Below are positions 44,036 through 53,039 of a stretch of 64,000 nt of DNA, one piece after another (position 1 is the stretch's first letter; every line of letters starts with the position of its first letter). The notes beneath the pieces are model-generated. The model was not told the origin of the DNA and ran no database searches. It saw only the letters and a program-made list of their open reading frames with translations. The DNA is from DATBLE01 sp963719325 (GTDB taxonomy: Bacteria > Actinomycetota > Thermoleophilia > Gaiellales > Gaiellaceae). The stretch covers positions 1-64,000 of the forward strand of contig CAVRBW010000017.1 in assembly GCA_963719325.1 (NCBI GenBank), read 5' to 3'. Both the position numbers and the translations under genes were made by a program.

Positions 44036-45142
44036 CTATGACTCGTGCATGGTCACGATCGCCCGCCCGACGATCTCGCGGCGATCCAGCGCCTGATACG
44101 CGGCGGCCGCCTCGGCGAGCGGGAAGCGGCGGCTGACGCTGTCCGACGGCGTCAGGACGCCCGCCTCGACCAGCCCGAGCAGGCTCGGCATGTCGCTGCG
44201 CACCCGCGCGCCGTACGAGCCCGCGATCCGCAGGCTGCGGCGGACGAGCTTCGTGATCTCGACCGGGGCGCGGACGTCGACGGGCGCGATTCCGACCGCG
44301 ACCATCCGGCCGCCGTCACGAACCATCCCGAGCGCCTGCATGAAGGTCTGCTCGGTGCCGATCACCTCGAAGACGGCGTCGCCGCCGCCGGCGGTCAGCT
44401 CACGCACCTGCTCGACCGGATCACCCGAAGAGGCGTCGACCGTGTCGGTTGCGCCGAGCCGCCGGGCCGCCGACAGCTTCTCTTCGCCCAGGTCGACCGC
44501 CACGATCTGGGCCGCGCCGGCCGCCCGGGCGAGCTGGACGACCAGCGAGCCCACCCCGCCGATTGCGACCACGACGACACGCTCACCGACCCGGACCGAT
44601 GCGCCGTGCCGAACGGCTCCGTACGCCGTGAGCGCTGCACAGCCGATGATCGCCGACTCTTCGAGGGGCTGCGAGTCGCCGAGCGCGAAGACCGCCGTCG
44701 CGGGCACGACGGCGTACTCGGCCAACCCGCCCATCGAGTACATCGCCAGCGGCGTCCCGTCTTCCCGGAAGAGCCGCGTCTCCCCGTCGTAGAGCGTCCC
44801 TCGCAAGCGGTTCATCGCGAAGAACGGCTCGCAGAGATCGTCGCGGGCCTGCCGGCAGGCCTCGCACTCGCCGCACGGCATCACGAACGTGGCGACGACT
44901 CGTGTCCCCACGGCCGGCCCGTCGACCCCCTCGCCGAGCTCGGCGACCGTTCCCGAGATCTCGTGGCCCATCACCGCCGGCACGGGAAACGCGACCTCGC
45001 CCTTCATCACGTGCAGATCGGTGTGACAGACGCCGCAGGCGGCCACGCGGACGAGGATCTCGCCTCGCCGGGGCCGCGGTCGCCGAATCCGTTCGAGCTG
45101 GAGCGGCCGCCCGACCCCGGGCAGGACGGCGGCCAGCATCAT
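44036..45142 (-). CDS. Zinc-dependent alcohol dehydrogenase (MDR family)
   Basis: 368 aa. Catalytic zinc region ACGVCHTDLHVMKGEV and GHEISG, structural cysteines CGECEACRQARDDLC, NAD site VVAIGGVGSLVVQLA. It begins 11 nt after the alpha/beta hydrolase gene and is the third gene of an LLM monooxygenase-hydrolase-ADH operon. It probably oxidises an alcohol formed by the hydrolase or monooxygenase; substrate unknown. Confidence 0.87.
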   Translation of the reverse strand: MMLAAVLPGVGRPLQLERIRRPRPRRGEILVRVAACGVCHTDLHVMKGEVAFPVPAVMGHEISGTVAELGEGVDGPAVGTRVVATFVMPCGECEACRQARDDLCEPFFAMNRLRGTLYDGETRLFREDGTPLAMYSMGGLAEYAVVPATAVFALGDSQPLEESAIIGCAALTAYGAVRHGASVRVGERVVVVAIGGVGSLVVQLARAAGAAQIVAVDLGEEKLSAARRLGATDTVDASSGDPVEQVRELTAGGGDAVFEVIGTEQTFMQALGMVRDGGRMVAVGIAPVDVRAPVEITKLVRRSLRIAGSYGARVRSDMPSLLGLVEAGVLTPSDSVSRRFPLAEAAAAYQALDRREIVGRAIVTMHES

Positions 45143-45153
45143 GTCGGGAGCGC

Positions 45154-45933
45154 CTACGCCGGGACCTCCGTCCCGACGAACTCCCCGACCGCGTCGAGAG
45201 CGTCAGCCGACTCGACGAAGATCAGGTGGCCGACGCCGGGAAAGGTCTTGACCCGCGCGTCCGGGATGTGCCCCGCCCAGACCTGCGCCTGCCCGACGGG
45301 CTGCACCCGATCCGCCTCGCCCCATACGAGGAGGGTCGGCATCGTGATCCGGTGGAGCCATTTCGGCAGCTTCGGGTCGTAGTTCCGCTTCCAGGCGAAG
45401 CGCGCAAGCGACGTCGCCTCGCGGTAGCGCTCCGCGACGAACTCGGGCGTCGGCGGCATCGGCACCTTCCCGTCGAAGACCGACATGTCCGCCGTCAGAT
45501 AGCCGAGCACCTCCTCGTCGGGGACGCTGAAGAGGTCGACGGACGGATGCTCCGGGACGTTCAGGCCGAGCGGCGAGGCGAGGACGAGCCGCCGGACATG
45601 ATGCGTCTGCTCGATGGCGAGCATCGAGGCGAAGTAGCCGCCCAGCGAGAAGCCGATCAGCGAGATCTCGTCCAGACCGAGGATCTCGAAGAGATCGAGG
45701 TAGTGGAGGACGTAGTCGTGATAGCTGTCGATGCTCGGGTCGTCGGCGGAGGCGCCGAACCCCGGGTGGTTCGGCACGATCAGCCTCGTGCGCTCCGCGA
45801 GGGGGAGGAGCGAATCGAAGCCTTCGACGGTACCTCCGCCGTGCAGGAAGACGAGCGGCGGCCCCTCACCCGCGCTGAGGACCGCCGTGTCGATGCCGTT
45901 GACGTCGTAGTGATCCTCGCGGTAGGCGGCCAT
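45154..45933 (-). CDS. Alpha/beta hydrolase
   Basis: 259 aa. HGGG oxyanion motif (FLHGGGTVEGF), nucleophile elbow GFSLGG and late GVGHLIFVES with the catalytic His. The start overlaps the LLM gene stop by 1 nt (TGATG). Such hydrolases follow ring- or ester-forming oxygenases (Baeyer-Villiger-like products are esters or lactones), which would fit a type II (FMN) monooxygenase next door; this is inference. Confidence 0.85.
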   Translation of the reverse strand: MAAYREDHYDVNGIDTAVLSAGEGPPLVFLHGGGTVEGFDSLLPLAERTRLIVPNHPGFGASADDPSIDSYHDYVLHYLDLFEILGLDEISLIGFSLGGYFASMLAIEQTHHVRRLVLASPLGLNVPEHPSVDLFSVPDEEVLGYLTADMSVFDGKVPMPPTPEFVAERYREATSLARFAWKRNYDPKLPKWLHRITMPTLLVWGEADRVQPVGQAQVWAGHIPDARVKTFPGVGHLIFVESADALDAVGEFVGTEVPA

Positions 45934-47141
45934 CACTGCGCTCCTGCCTCGGCGAGCTCGTGACCGGCCGCCTTGCCTCCACGTGCCAGGCGCGCCCTGA
46001 TTCTCGGCATGACCTCCTCGGCGAACATCGTCATGTTCTTCACCGTCTTCCACTCGGGCATGTCGCCGTTCTCGAGCACGACGTTCACGCGGCCTGCGCC
46101 TGCCTCCTCGCACCAGCTGACGATCGTGTCGGCGACCGTGTCCGGCGAGCCGCAGGCGATCCGCCCGACGTTGACCATGTCGTCCCAGCTCGCCTCGGTG
46201 CTCTTCGCCATCGCCTTGTCCGACGCACGGCGGAGGAACTCCTTCGGAGTCACGTAGCCCGGCGGGACGAGAAAGCGCGGCGTCACGCGATGGAACCAGC
46301 TGAAGAACTTCTCGAAGTGCGGCCGGGCTTCGGCGACGGCCTGCTCGTCGGTGTCGGCGACGTACGCCATCACGACGATGATCAGGTCGTCCGGCGACAC
46401 GAACCGGCCTCGCTCCTCGGCGAGCTCGCGCATCCGCGCGAAGGCCCGCAGCTGGTTCGGGATCGGGACGAAGACGATCGAGTAGCCGAGGCCGTAGTCG
46501 ATCGCGAGCGAGACCGTCTCCTCGCTGCCGGTCCCGACGATGAAGCACTTCGGATGCGGCTTCTGGTACGGCTTCGGCCAGGGGTTGAGGTAGCGGTAGT
46601 TGTAGAACTGACCGTCATAGCGGATCGGCCCGTCCTCCGTCCACGATCGGAGGATGACGTCCAACGACTCGCGGAAGCGCCCTCTGGCGGTGGTCGGGTT
46701 GATCGTGCTCTCGTTCGACCAGTACTCCATGCCCGTGCCGAGCGGGAACGCGTACTCCATGCGTCCGCCCGACATCACGTCGAGCATCGCGTACTCCTCG
46801 GAGACCCGATTCGGGTACATCAGGTTCACCGGGGTGCCTGCGACCATGATCTTCGCGCTCTGCGTCACCGCCATCAGCCGCGCGGCGAGGAGGCTGACGC
46901 AAGGGCTCATGCTGTAGACCATGCTGTGGTGCTCGTTGATCGCGATGCCGTCGAATCCCAGCTGGTCGGCGCGGACGAGCGTGCGTAGGTGCCGGTCGTA
47001 GAGGGCGTGCCCGAGCTCCGCGTCGAAATGCGCGTTCGAGTAGTCGATCATCGAGTTCCGGTACTGCTCGTGGTCGTCCGGAATCGCTAGGTAGTGGTGA
47101 TGGTGGAAGACGTAGAGCTTGATGTCGTCGAGGGCGCTCAC
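45933..47141 (-). CDS. Luciferase-like (LLM class) flavin-dependent monooxygenase
   Basis: 402 aa TIM-barrel bacterial-luciferase-type protein: FHHHHYLAIPDD, FDGIAINEHHSM, PNRVSEEYAMLDVMSGGRMEYAFPLG and GTGSEETVSLAIDYGLGYS. It needs reduced FMN from a reductase; a flavin reductase gene lies divergently 172 nt away. The GTG at 47141 after GGGAGGATTGG is preferred over a Met 63 nt upstream. Substrate unknown. Confidence 0.87.
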   Translation of the reverse strand: MSALDDIKLYVFHHHHYLAIPDDHEQYRNSMIDYSNAHFDAELGHALYDRHLRTLVRADQLGFDGIAINEHHSMVYSMSPCVSLLAARLMAVTQSAKIMVAGTPVNLMYPNRVSEEYAMLDVMSGGRMEYAFPLGTGMEYWSNESTINPTTARGRFRESLDVILRSWTEDGPIRYDGQFYNYRYLNPWPKPYQKPHPKCFIVGTGSEETVSLAIDYGLGYSIVFVPIPNQLRAFARMRELAEERGRFVSPDDLIIVVMAYVADTDEQAVAEARPHFEKFFSWFHRVTPRFLVPPGYVTPKEFLRRASDKAMAKSTEASWDDMVNVGRIACGSPDTVADTIVSWCEEAGAGRVNVVLENGDMPEWKTVKNMTMFAEEVMPRIRARLARGGKAAGHELAEAGAQ

Positions 47142-47232
47142 GGACGCCAATCCTCCCGGTTCTCGAGCGGCCGCCGGCGGCTGAGGCGCACGGCAAAACC
47201 TCACCCAGCTGCGGTTGACCTTCGCGACGAAG

Positions 47233-47294
47233 AACGTACTTGCGTCTAAACTTGGCTGTCAAGCCGCGGTGAACGCGTCGAACATCGGTGAACG
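47233..47294 (-). promoter_or_regulatory. LLM operon promoter with repeated CGGTGAACG motif
   Basis: -35 TTGACA (47257-47262), 18-nt spacer, -10 TACGTT (47233-47238). CGGTGAACG occurs at 47267-47275, 4 nt upstream of the -35, and again at 47286-47294 (19 nt, about two helical turns apart). The second copy also lies close to the divergent flavin-reductase start, so one protein could control both directions. Confidence 0.55.
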
Positions 47295-47312
47295 TCGACC
47301 AGCGAGGGCGGG

Positions 47313-47843
47313 ATGACGGACGGCCACAACGGCTCCGAGCACAGCGGCCTGCGGGTCGAGCGCGAGACGTTCTTCGCCTCGATGGCCGCGTTTCCGACCG
47401 GGGTGACGATCGTCACCACCCTCGACGAGAACGGCGTGGCGTGCGGCCTGACCTGCAACGCGTTCATGTCGGTCTCCGCCGAGCCGCCCCTGGTGGTCGT
47501 GTCCGTGGACCGGACCAGCAACACGCTTCCGGCGCTGCGTCACACGCGCCGGTTCGTGGTCAACTTCCTCGCCGCCGGACGAGAGGAGCTGGCCTCGCTC
47601 TGCGCCAGCAAGCGGAGCGACAAGTTCGAGGAGATCAAGTGGCGCGCCTCCGAGCACCACGAGCTGCCGATCCTGTACGAGGACTCCGTCGCGCATGCCT
47701 GCTGCGACGTGGTCAGCGAGATCGAGGCCGGCGACCACGTTCTGCTGCTCGGCCACGTCCGGGGGGTCTCGCCGCCGGCGCCGGGTGCCGTCCCTCTGCT
47801 CTATTTCAGGCGCACCTACGATACGTGGCCGGTGACATCATGA
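47313..47843 (+). CDS. Flavin reductase (HpaC/FMN-reductase-like domain protein)
   Basis: 176 aa with the split-barrel flavin reductase pattern: FPTGVTIVTTLDENGVACGLTCNAF, SVSAEPPLVVVSVDRTSNT, RRFVVNFLA and a late HVLLLGHVRGV. It would reduce FMN or FAD with NAD(P)H for two-component monooxygenases such as the LLM enzyme or HpaB. Its stop overlaps ribBA by 4 nt, so production is coupled to flavin synthesis. Confidence 0.88.
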   Translation: MTDGHNGSEHSGLRVERETFFASMAAFPTGVTIVTTLDENGVACGLTCNAFMSVSAEPPLVVVSVDRTSNTLPALRHTRRFVVNFLAAGREELASLCASKRSDKFEEIKWRASEHHELPILYEDSVAHACCDVVSEIEAGDHVLLLGHVRGVSPPAPGAVPLLYFRRTYDTWPVTS

Positions 47844-49135
47844 ATAAAGCCATGCAAGGTGCAGACAGCCGGTTCGCCACCGTGGAAGAAGCCCTCGAGG
47901 ACTTCCGCGCCGGTCGCTTCGTCGTGGTCGTCGACGACGAGGACCGCGAGAACGAGGGCGATCTGACGATCGCCGCGCAGTTCGCGACCCCGGAGGCGAT
48001 CAACTTCATGGCCTCGTACGGCCGCGGCTTGATCTGCCTCTGCCTGACGGAGGAACGCTGCGACGAACTCGGCCTGTACCCGATGACGAGCCGCAACGAA
48101 TCGCCCTTCGGGACCGCGTTCACCGTCTCGATCGAGGCCCGCGAAGGTGTGACGACGGGGATCTCGGCGCACGATCGCTCGCACACGATCCAGGTCGCGA
48201 TCGACCCCACCAAAGGCGCGCGTGATGTCGTCCAGCCTGGACACATCTTCCCGCTTCGCGCCCGGCCCGGCGGCGTGCTGCAACGCGCGGGGCAGACGGA
48301 AGCTGCCGTCGATCTCGCGCGGCTCGCCGGGCTGCTTCCCGCCGGCGTCGTCTGCGAGGTGATGAACGAGGACGGCACGATGGCCCGTGTCCCCGACCTC
48401 GTCGAGTTCTGCGCGAAGCACGAATTGAAGCTGATCTCCGTCGCCGCGCTGATCGAGTACCGCCGCCACCACGAGCAGCTCGTCGAGCGAGGCGCCTCCG
48501 TCCGCCTGCCGACGGCGTACGGCGAGTTCACCGCCGTCTCGTTCCGCGAGCTCCTGACCGGAAAGCTGCACCTCGCGCTCGTGCGGGGCGACGTCGCGGG
48601 CGCCGAGGACGTGCTGGTGCGCGTCCACTCGGAGTGCCTGACGGGCGACGTCTTCCACTCGCAGCGCTGCGACTGCGGCGAGCAGCTCGAGATCGCCCTG
48701 CGCCGTCTCGGCTCCGAGGAGCGAGGTGTCCTGCTCTACCTGGCGCAGGAAGGCCGGGGGATCGGGCTGCTCGGCAAGCTGCGCGCGTACGAGCTGCAGG
48801 AGCAGGGCCTCGACACCGTCGACGCGAACCTGCAACTCGGCTATCCGGAGGACGCACGCGAGTACGGGATCGGCTCCCAGATCCTCGCCGACCTGGGCCT
48901 GACGACGATCCGTGTCCTGACGAACAACCCGAAGAAGATCACCGGCATCGAGGGCTTCGGCCTGACCGTCGTCGCCCAGGAGCCGATCGAGGCTCGACCA
49001 AACGCCGAGAACTTCTCCTACCTGCGCACGAAGCGCGACCGGATGGGACACTCGCTCCGGATCCACCACCAGGGCATGCGCCTCGGCGAGGATCTGGGGC
49101 CGCTGGACGAGCACGAAGCTCCGTCCTTTCCGTGA
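47840..49135 (+). CDS. ribBA: Bifunctional riboflavin enzyme RibBA (DHBP synthase/GTP cyclohydrolase II)
   Basis: 431 aa. The RibB half (residues 1-210) has DDEDRENEGDL and GHIFPLRARPGGVLQRAGQTEA. The RibA half has the zinc cysteines in ECLTGDVFHSQRCDCG, then YLAQEGRGIGLLGKL and TNNPKKI. It makes both precursors of riboflavin. It lies between a flavin reductase and a flavoprotein hydroxylase, overlapping both by 4 nt, and no other riboflavin gene is here, so this looks like a catabolic copy serving local flavin demand. Confidence 0.94.
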   Translation: MNKAMQGADSRFATVEEALEDFRAGRFVVVVDDEDRENEGDLTIAAQFATPEAINFMASYGRGLICLCLTEERCDELGLYPMTSRNESPFGTAFTVSIEAREGVTTGISAHDRSHTIQVAIDPTKGARDVVQPGHIFPLRARPGGVLQRAGQTEAAVDLARLAGLLPAGVVCEVMNEDGTMARVPDLVEFCAKHELKLISVAALIEYRRHHEQLVERGASVRLPTAYGEFTAVSFRELLTGKLHLALVRGDVAGAEDVLVRVHSECLTGDVFHSQRCDCGEQLEIALRRLGSEERGVLLYLAQEGRGIGLLGKLRAYELQEQGLDTVDANLQLGYPEDAREYGIGSQILADLGLTTIRVLTNNPKKITGIEGFGLTVVAQEPIEARPNAENFSYLRTKRDRMGHSLRIHHQGMRLGEDLGPLDEHEAPSFP

Positions 49136-50322
49136 CGCGCTCGAACGGCCGTTCGGTGCTGACGACCGCGGTCGGCATCGTCGGCGCCGGCCCGGCGGGG
49201 CTGCTGATCGCGAACCTGCTCCAGCAGCGGGGAATCGACTGCGTCGTCGTCGACAAGTTCACGCGCGAGCAGGTCTACGCGCGGGCACGAGCGGGGTTCA
49301 TCGAGTGGAGGAACAAGCTCCTGCTCGAGGAGGTGGGCTTGGCGAGCCGCATGCTCGCGGAGGGAACCGGCCACGGGCACTGCGAGTTCCGCACGTTCGG
49401 CAGCAGCTTCGTCTTCGACTACGCGGCGCTCACCGACGGGCGGATGCATTGGGTCTACCCGCAGCACGAGCTGGTCGACGACATGGCGGCCGCGTTTCTC
49501 GCTGCGGGCGGTGACCTCCGGGGAGGGCTCGAATGCGTCGGCGTGCTCGACCACGACGAGCCGGTCGCCCTGTGCCGCGACGCCGAGAGCGGGGAGGAGG
49601 TCGAGCTTCGCTGCGAGCTGCTCGCCGGTTGCGACGGCTTCCACGGCCCGGTGCGGGCGTCGATCCCCCAAGGGGTGCTCGAGAGCTACCTGATCGACCA
49701 TCCGTTCCAGTGGATGGCCTTCCTGGTCGAAGCGCCCCCGTCGTCAGACCACGTGATCTATGCGCTGCACGAGGAGGGCTACGCCGCGCACATGCAGCGG
49801 TCGAGCACCCTCTCGCGCTACTACGTCCAGTGCCCGATCGGCGACACGGTCGAGGATTGGCCCGACGAGCGCGCCTGGCCGGCGTTGCGGGCACGGCTCG
49901 CGAGCGAGGGCTTCGAGCTGATCGAGGGGCCGATCGCGGAGCGCACCCCCGTTCAGCTCCGCAGCGTCGTCTTCGAGCCGATGCAGCACCGCAACACCTT
50001 CCTCGTCGGCGACGCTGCGCACATCATCACCCCCTGCGGCGGCAAGGGAATGAACCTTGCCCTGCAGGACGCGCTCGCCTTCGTCGAGCTGGCCGAGCAG
50101 CGACTGGCCGGCGATCGTTCGGCGCTCGACGGCTATTCGGCCCGCCGGCTTCCGGACGTCTGGCGCCTCCAGGAGTTCTCGCACTGGTTCCTGCACATGA
50201 TCCAGAACTACGAGCCGGGCGAAGGGAGCGCCTTCATGCAGGGCCTGCAGCGTGCGCGCCTGCGTGCGCTCGAGCACTCGCCGGAGTTCGCCCGGCACTT
50301 CGCGCACTCCTATGTGGGCTAG
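49132..50322 (+). CDS. PobA-like FAD aromatic hydroxylase
   Basis: 396 aa. FAD motif GIVGAGPAGLLIANLL, LAGCDGFHGPVRASIPQG, FLVGDAAHIITPCGGKGMNLA and final HSYVG follow the PobA pattern, with SRYYVQC keeping the Ser and Arg that bind the substrate carboxylate in PobA. It differs from pobA at 12.9 kb (AHIITPCGGKG for AHIVPPTGAKG), so the substrate may be another hydroxy- or amino-benzoate. GTG overlaps the ribBA stop (GTGA). Its stop overlaps the convergent hydroxylase stop by 2 nt. Confidence 0.85.
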   Translation: MTRSNGRSVLTTAVGIVGAGPAGLLIANLLQQRGIDCVVVDKFTREQVYARARAGFIEWRNKLLLEEVGLASRMLAEGTGHGHCEFRTFGSSFVFDYAALTDGRMHWVYPQHELVDDMAAAFLAAGGDLRGGLECVGVLDHDEPVALCRDAESGEEVELRCELLAGCDGFHGPVRASIPQGVLESYLIDHPFQWMAFLVEAPPSSDHVIYALHEEGYAAHMQRSSTLSRYYVQCPIGDTVEDWPDERAWPALRARLASEGFELIEGPIAERTPVQLRSVVFEPMQHRNTFLVGDAAHIITPCGGKGMNLALQDALAFVELAEQRLAGDRSALDGYSARRLPDVWRLQEFSHWFLHMIQNYEPGEGSAFMQGLQRARLRALEHSPEFARHFAHSYVG

Positions 50323-51926
50323 CGCGCGGCCGCACGCGAGAGCGCACCGGCCAGCATGCTCTCGCCGTTCTCGTCGGCTGCCTCGGCCCGCCAGGCGACG
50401 AAGCCGTCCGGCCGCACGAGCACCGCGCCGGACGAGCCGACGCCGTACAGCTCGGTGAAGGCGCCCGCGGGATCGCGGAAGTCGGCGCCGTACCGGTATG
50501 CCTCCACGGGCACTCCCGTGCGCTCGCCGGCCGCCCGGGCTGCCGTGCACCACCCGTCCGCTTCCGGCCCGGCGAGGAGGACGAAGCTTCGTCCGAACAG
50601 GTCGATGTCGAGCTGACGCCCGCCGCCGTGCTCGATCTCGAGGTGCGGCGCTCGCATGCCCGGCCGCGAGGTCGGCTCGCGTGGGTTCTCCCAGCGGTCG
50701 TCGTCGGTGGCGGCCTGCACCGCGTCCGATCCGTAGCGATACCCGAGCTCGACCGTCGCCTCCTCGACGATCGGCATCAGGTTCTCCTTGCCGAGCCCCG
50801 GGTCGAGACGGAGGACGTAGCGCGTGTAGGCCTGCTCGACGGTGAACGAGCCGACCGGGCGCCGCTCGGCGTCGTACGTGTCCAGAAGGCTCGGGCCTGC
50901 GTCGCCGCTCAAGACGTATGCGAGCTTCCACGCGAGGTCGTAGGCGTCCTGAACGCCCGTGTTGCCGCCGAACCCGCCCGTCGGCGGCATCACGTGCGCC
51001 GCGTCACCGGCGAGGAAGATGCGCCCCAGCGAGAAGCGCTCGGCGTAGTCGGCAGACGCCGCCCAGCGCTGCACGCTCTCGATCTGGATCGGCAGCTCGG
51101 GTGCGCCGAGCGCCTGGCGGACGTATGCGACGCAGGTCTCTTCGCTCATGTCCTCGCCGATGCTGGTCGAGCGCCCGCCCTCCTCGTCGATCGTCGCGTT
51201 GACGACGAGGAAGCCCGCTTGCGCGTCGATCGAGAACCGGAAGAACCCGACCAGGCGCGGGTTGAAGACGTAGATCACGCTCAGGTTCCGGTCGCCGAGC
51301 AGCTCGCGGAGGTCGGCGCGAAAGTAGATCGTGATGCTGTCGGAGAAGCTGCCGTGGCCCTGCATGCCGATTCCGAGCCGTTCTCGCGTCGGACTGTGCG
51401 CGCCGTCGGCGGCGACGAGGTAACGCGCGCGAATCGTGCGCTCGGCGCCGCCGTCCCGCGGCCGGATCGTCGCGGTCACGCCGTCGGCGTCCTGCACGAC
51501 CTCGACCGCCTCCGAGGCGTACTGGACGGTGGCGCCGACCTCCTTCGCCTTCGAGAGCAGGATCGGCTCGAGGCCGATCTGCGTGACGAAGAGGCGCCGG
51601 CAGGGGCTGAGGCCCTCGACGCCCTCGTTGATCGTCCGGAAGTACCAGTCGAGCTCCTTGCCGCCGAGGCTTTCGACGGACACGATCGCTCCGTTCTGGA
51701 CGAACTCGCGGCCGGCGGCGTCCTCGATCTCGCGCTCGAGTCCGACCGCGCGGAACGTCTCCATCGTGCGCTGGCTGACCAGCGCAGCGCGGGGGTGGAT
51801 GGCGGTTCCTCGATGGCGCTCGACCACGAGGGAGGGCACCCCTCGCGCTCCGAGAAAGACGGCCGTCGACAGCCCGACCAGGCTGCCGCCGACGATCAGG
51901 ACGGGTACGTCGTCAGCCGTCGTCAC
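50319..51926 (-). CDS. PheA/TfdB-type FAD-dependent hydroxylase
   Basis: 535 aa of the larger FAD_binding_3 group. It has VLIVGGSLVGLSTAVFLGARGV, AADGAHSPTRERLGI and IFLAGDAAHVMPPTGGFGGNTGVQDAYDLAWKLA, then a C-terminal thioredoxin-like domain (about 400-535, ending with VLVRPDGFVAWRA). Relatives hydroxylate phenols, resorcinol, pentachlorophenol or polyketide rings. Substrate not predictable. It is followed on the opposite strand by the PobA-like gene and preceded by a damaged membrane-protein gene. Confidence 0.87.
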   Translation of the reverse strand: MTTADDVPVLIVGGSLVGLSTAVFLGARGVPSLVVERHRGTAIHPRAALVSQRTMETFRAVGLEREIEDAAGREFVQNGAIVSVESLGGKELDWYFRTINEGVEGLSPCRRLFVTQIGLEPILLSKAKEVGATVQYASEAVEVVQDADGVTATIRPRDGGAERTIRARYLVAADGAHSPTRERLGIGMQGHGSFSDSITIYFRADLRELLGDRNLSVIYVFNPRLVGFFRFSIDAQAGFLVVNATIDEEGGRSTSIGEDMSEETCVAYVRQALGAPELPIQIESVQRWAASADYAERFSLGRIFLAGDAAHVMPPTGGFGGNTGVQDAYDLAWKLAYVLSGDAGPSLLDTYDAERRPVGSFTVEQAYTRYVLRLDPGLGKENLMPIVEEATVELGYRYGSDAVQAATDDDRWENPREPTSRPGMRAPHLEIEHGGGRQLDIDLFGRSFVLLAGPEADGWCTAARAAGERTGVPVEAYRYGADFRDPAGAFTELYGVGSSGAVLVRPDGFVAWRAEAADENGESMLAGALSRAAAR

Positions 51927-51959
51927 GGAGCTGGTCGGCGCCTCCAGCGTCCGGGTCGG

Positions 51960-52758
51960 CTACTGGGCGGCTGCCGGCGACGCCATTCGAGCCGGAGCCG
52001 TTGCCGCCGGGGCTGCGTCGTTGCGCGACTTCCACACGCCCACCAGGAGCAGGAGGCCCGCGCCGGCTTCGATCCAGCCGCCCGGCCCCAGCGAGCCGAA
52101 GTCCTCGAAGGCCGTCGAGACGACCCCTGCCTGCGACGAACCCGAACGTCGCTGCAGCCACCAGGACATCGAGGTTGCCAAGGGTGGGGATCGGCCCGAG
52201 CGCCGGACCCGCGACGAGGACCGCGTTCAGGACGACGAGCAGGAGCATGAGGATCCCGACCGCGTGGCCCGACGAGGCGATGTTCCAGTAGGTCGAGCCG
52301 CCGTCGACCGCTTCGAGCCAGATCCCGACGACCGCCAGGACGAGGCCGGCAAGCGCGACCGGAAAGCCGAGCCCTGCGAGCGGTGAGGCGGGGCGGGCGC
52401 TCCTCGACGAGCCGGGCTCGGTGCTTCCGATCCAGATGACGAGCGCTCCGATCGGAATCAGCACCGTGCAGAGGCCGAGCCACGCGCCCGCCTCGAGGTA
52501 GCCGAGCTCGTTGAACGCGGCCGTCGAAGGCAGAAAGAGGAAGAACCCGAAGGCAACGGCTCCGGAGGCCGCGGCGAGCAGGTCGCGGCCGATCTCGGCC
52601 GGCAGCCAGCTCGCGAAGCTCAGCAGCACGAGCAGGAAGGCCGCGGCGGTGCCGTCCTCGACGTACCTGGTCGAGAAGGCAAACGGAAGCCCGATTGCCA
52701 GCAGCCCGGTCACGATGCCCGCGATCGTCATCGCCCGTCCGAGCAAACCTATGGACAC
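51960..52758 (-). pseudogene. Six-helix membrane protein of unknown family, one frameshift
   Basis: GTG at 52758 after GGGGAGGG. About six hydrophobic segments (for example TIAGIVTGLLAIGLPFAF, FLLVLLSFASWL and VALAGLVLAVVGIWL). Near 52140 one extra base ends the last helix; the proper continuation is in another frame (QAGVVSTAFEDFGSLGPGGW, then AGAGLLLLVGVWKSRND), ending at 51960. I do not recognise the family. It could be intact in the cell if the indel is an assembly error. Confidence 0.6.
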
Positions 52759-53039
52759 GAGCCCTCCCCTCGGTCGACGCTGCCGTGCGTGCGTCAGATA
52801 CCACAGACGGCGCGCTTGTTCAATGACGACGCACGCGAATCGTTCAGGATGGTTGATCGGTAATTACCGTCGATGCGGGGATGGCTGAGACCAAGCCGGG
52901 GACGCCGCCCGTCCGAGGCAGTATCGGGAATACGGGCGAGGAGGGGCGGCGCCAGCCGGCGCCGTGTCTCAGCCACCAGCCGCGCGGCGAGGAATTGCCG
53001 ATCAACCATCTGGACTTGATCAGCGTGGCGCGATGGCGT
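52759..53039. other. 281-nt gap with a 12-bp palindrome
   Basis: A perfect palindrome CGGTAATTACCG lies at 52858-52869, AT-rich against its surroundings and a possible operator. I see no gene and no repeat element in the rest. Confidence 0.4.

Noticed and set aside
49533..52250. A 905-residue plus-strand open frame
   Set aside because: It is a high-GC shadow of the PobA-like gene and antisense to the PheA/TfdB-like gene; no domain is recognisable.
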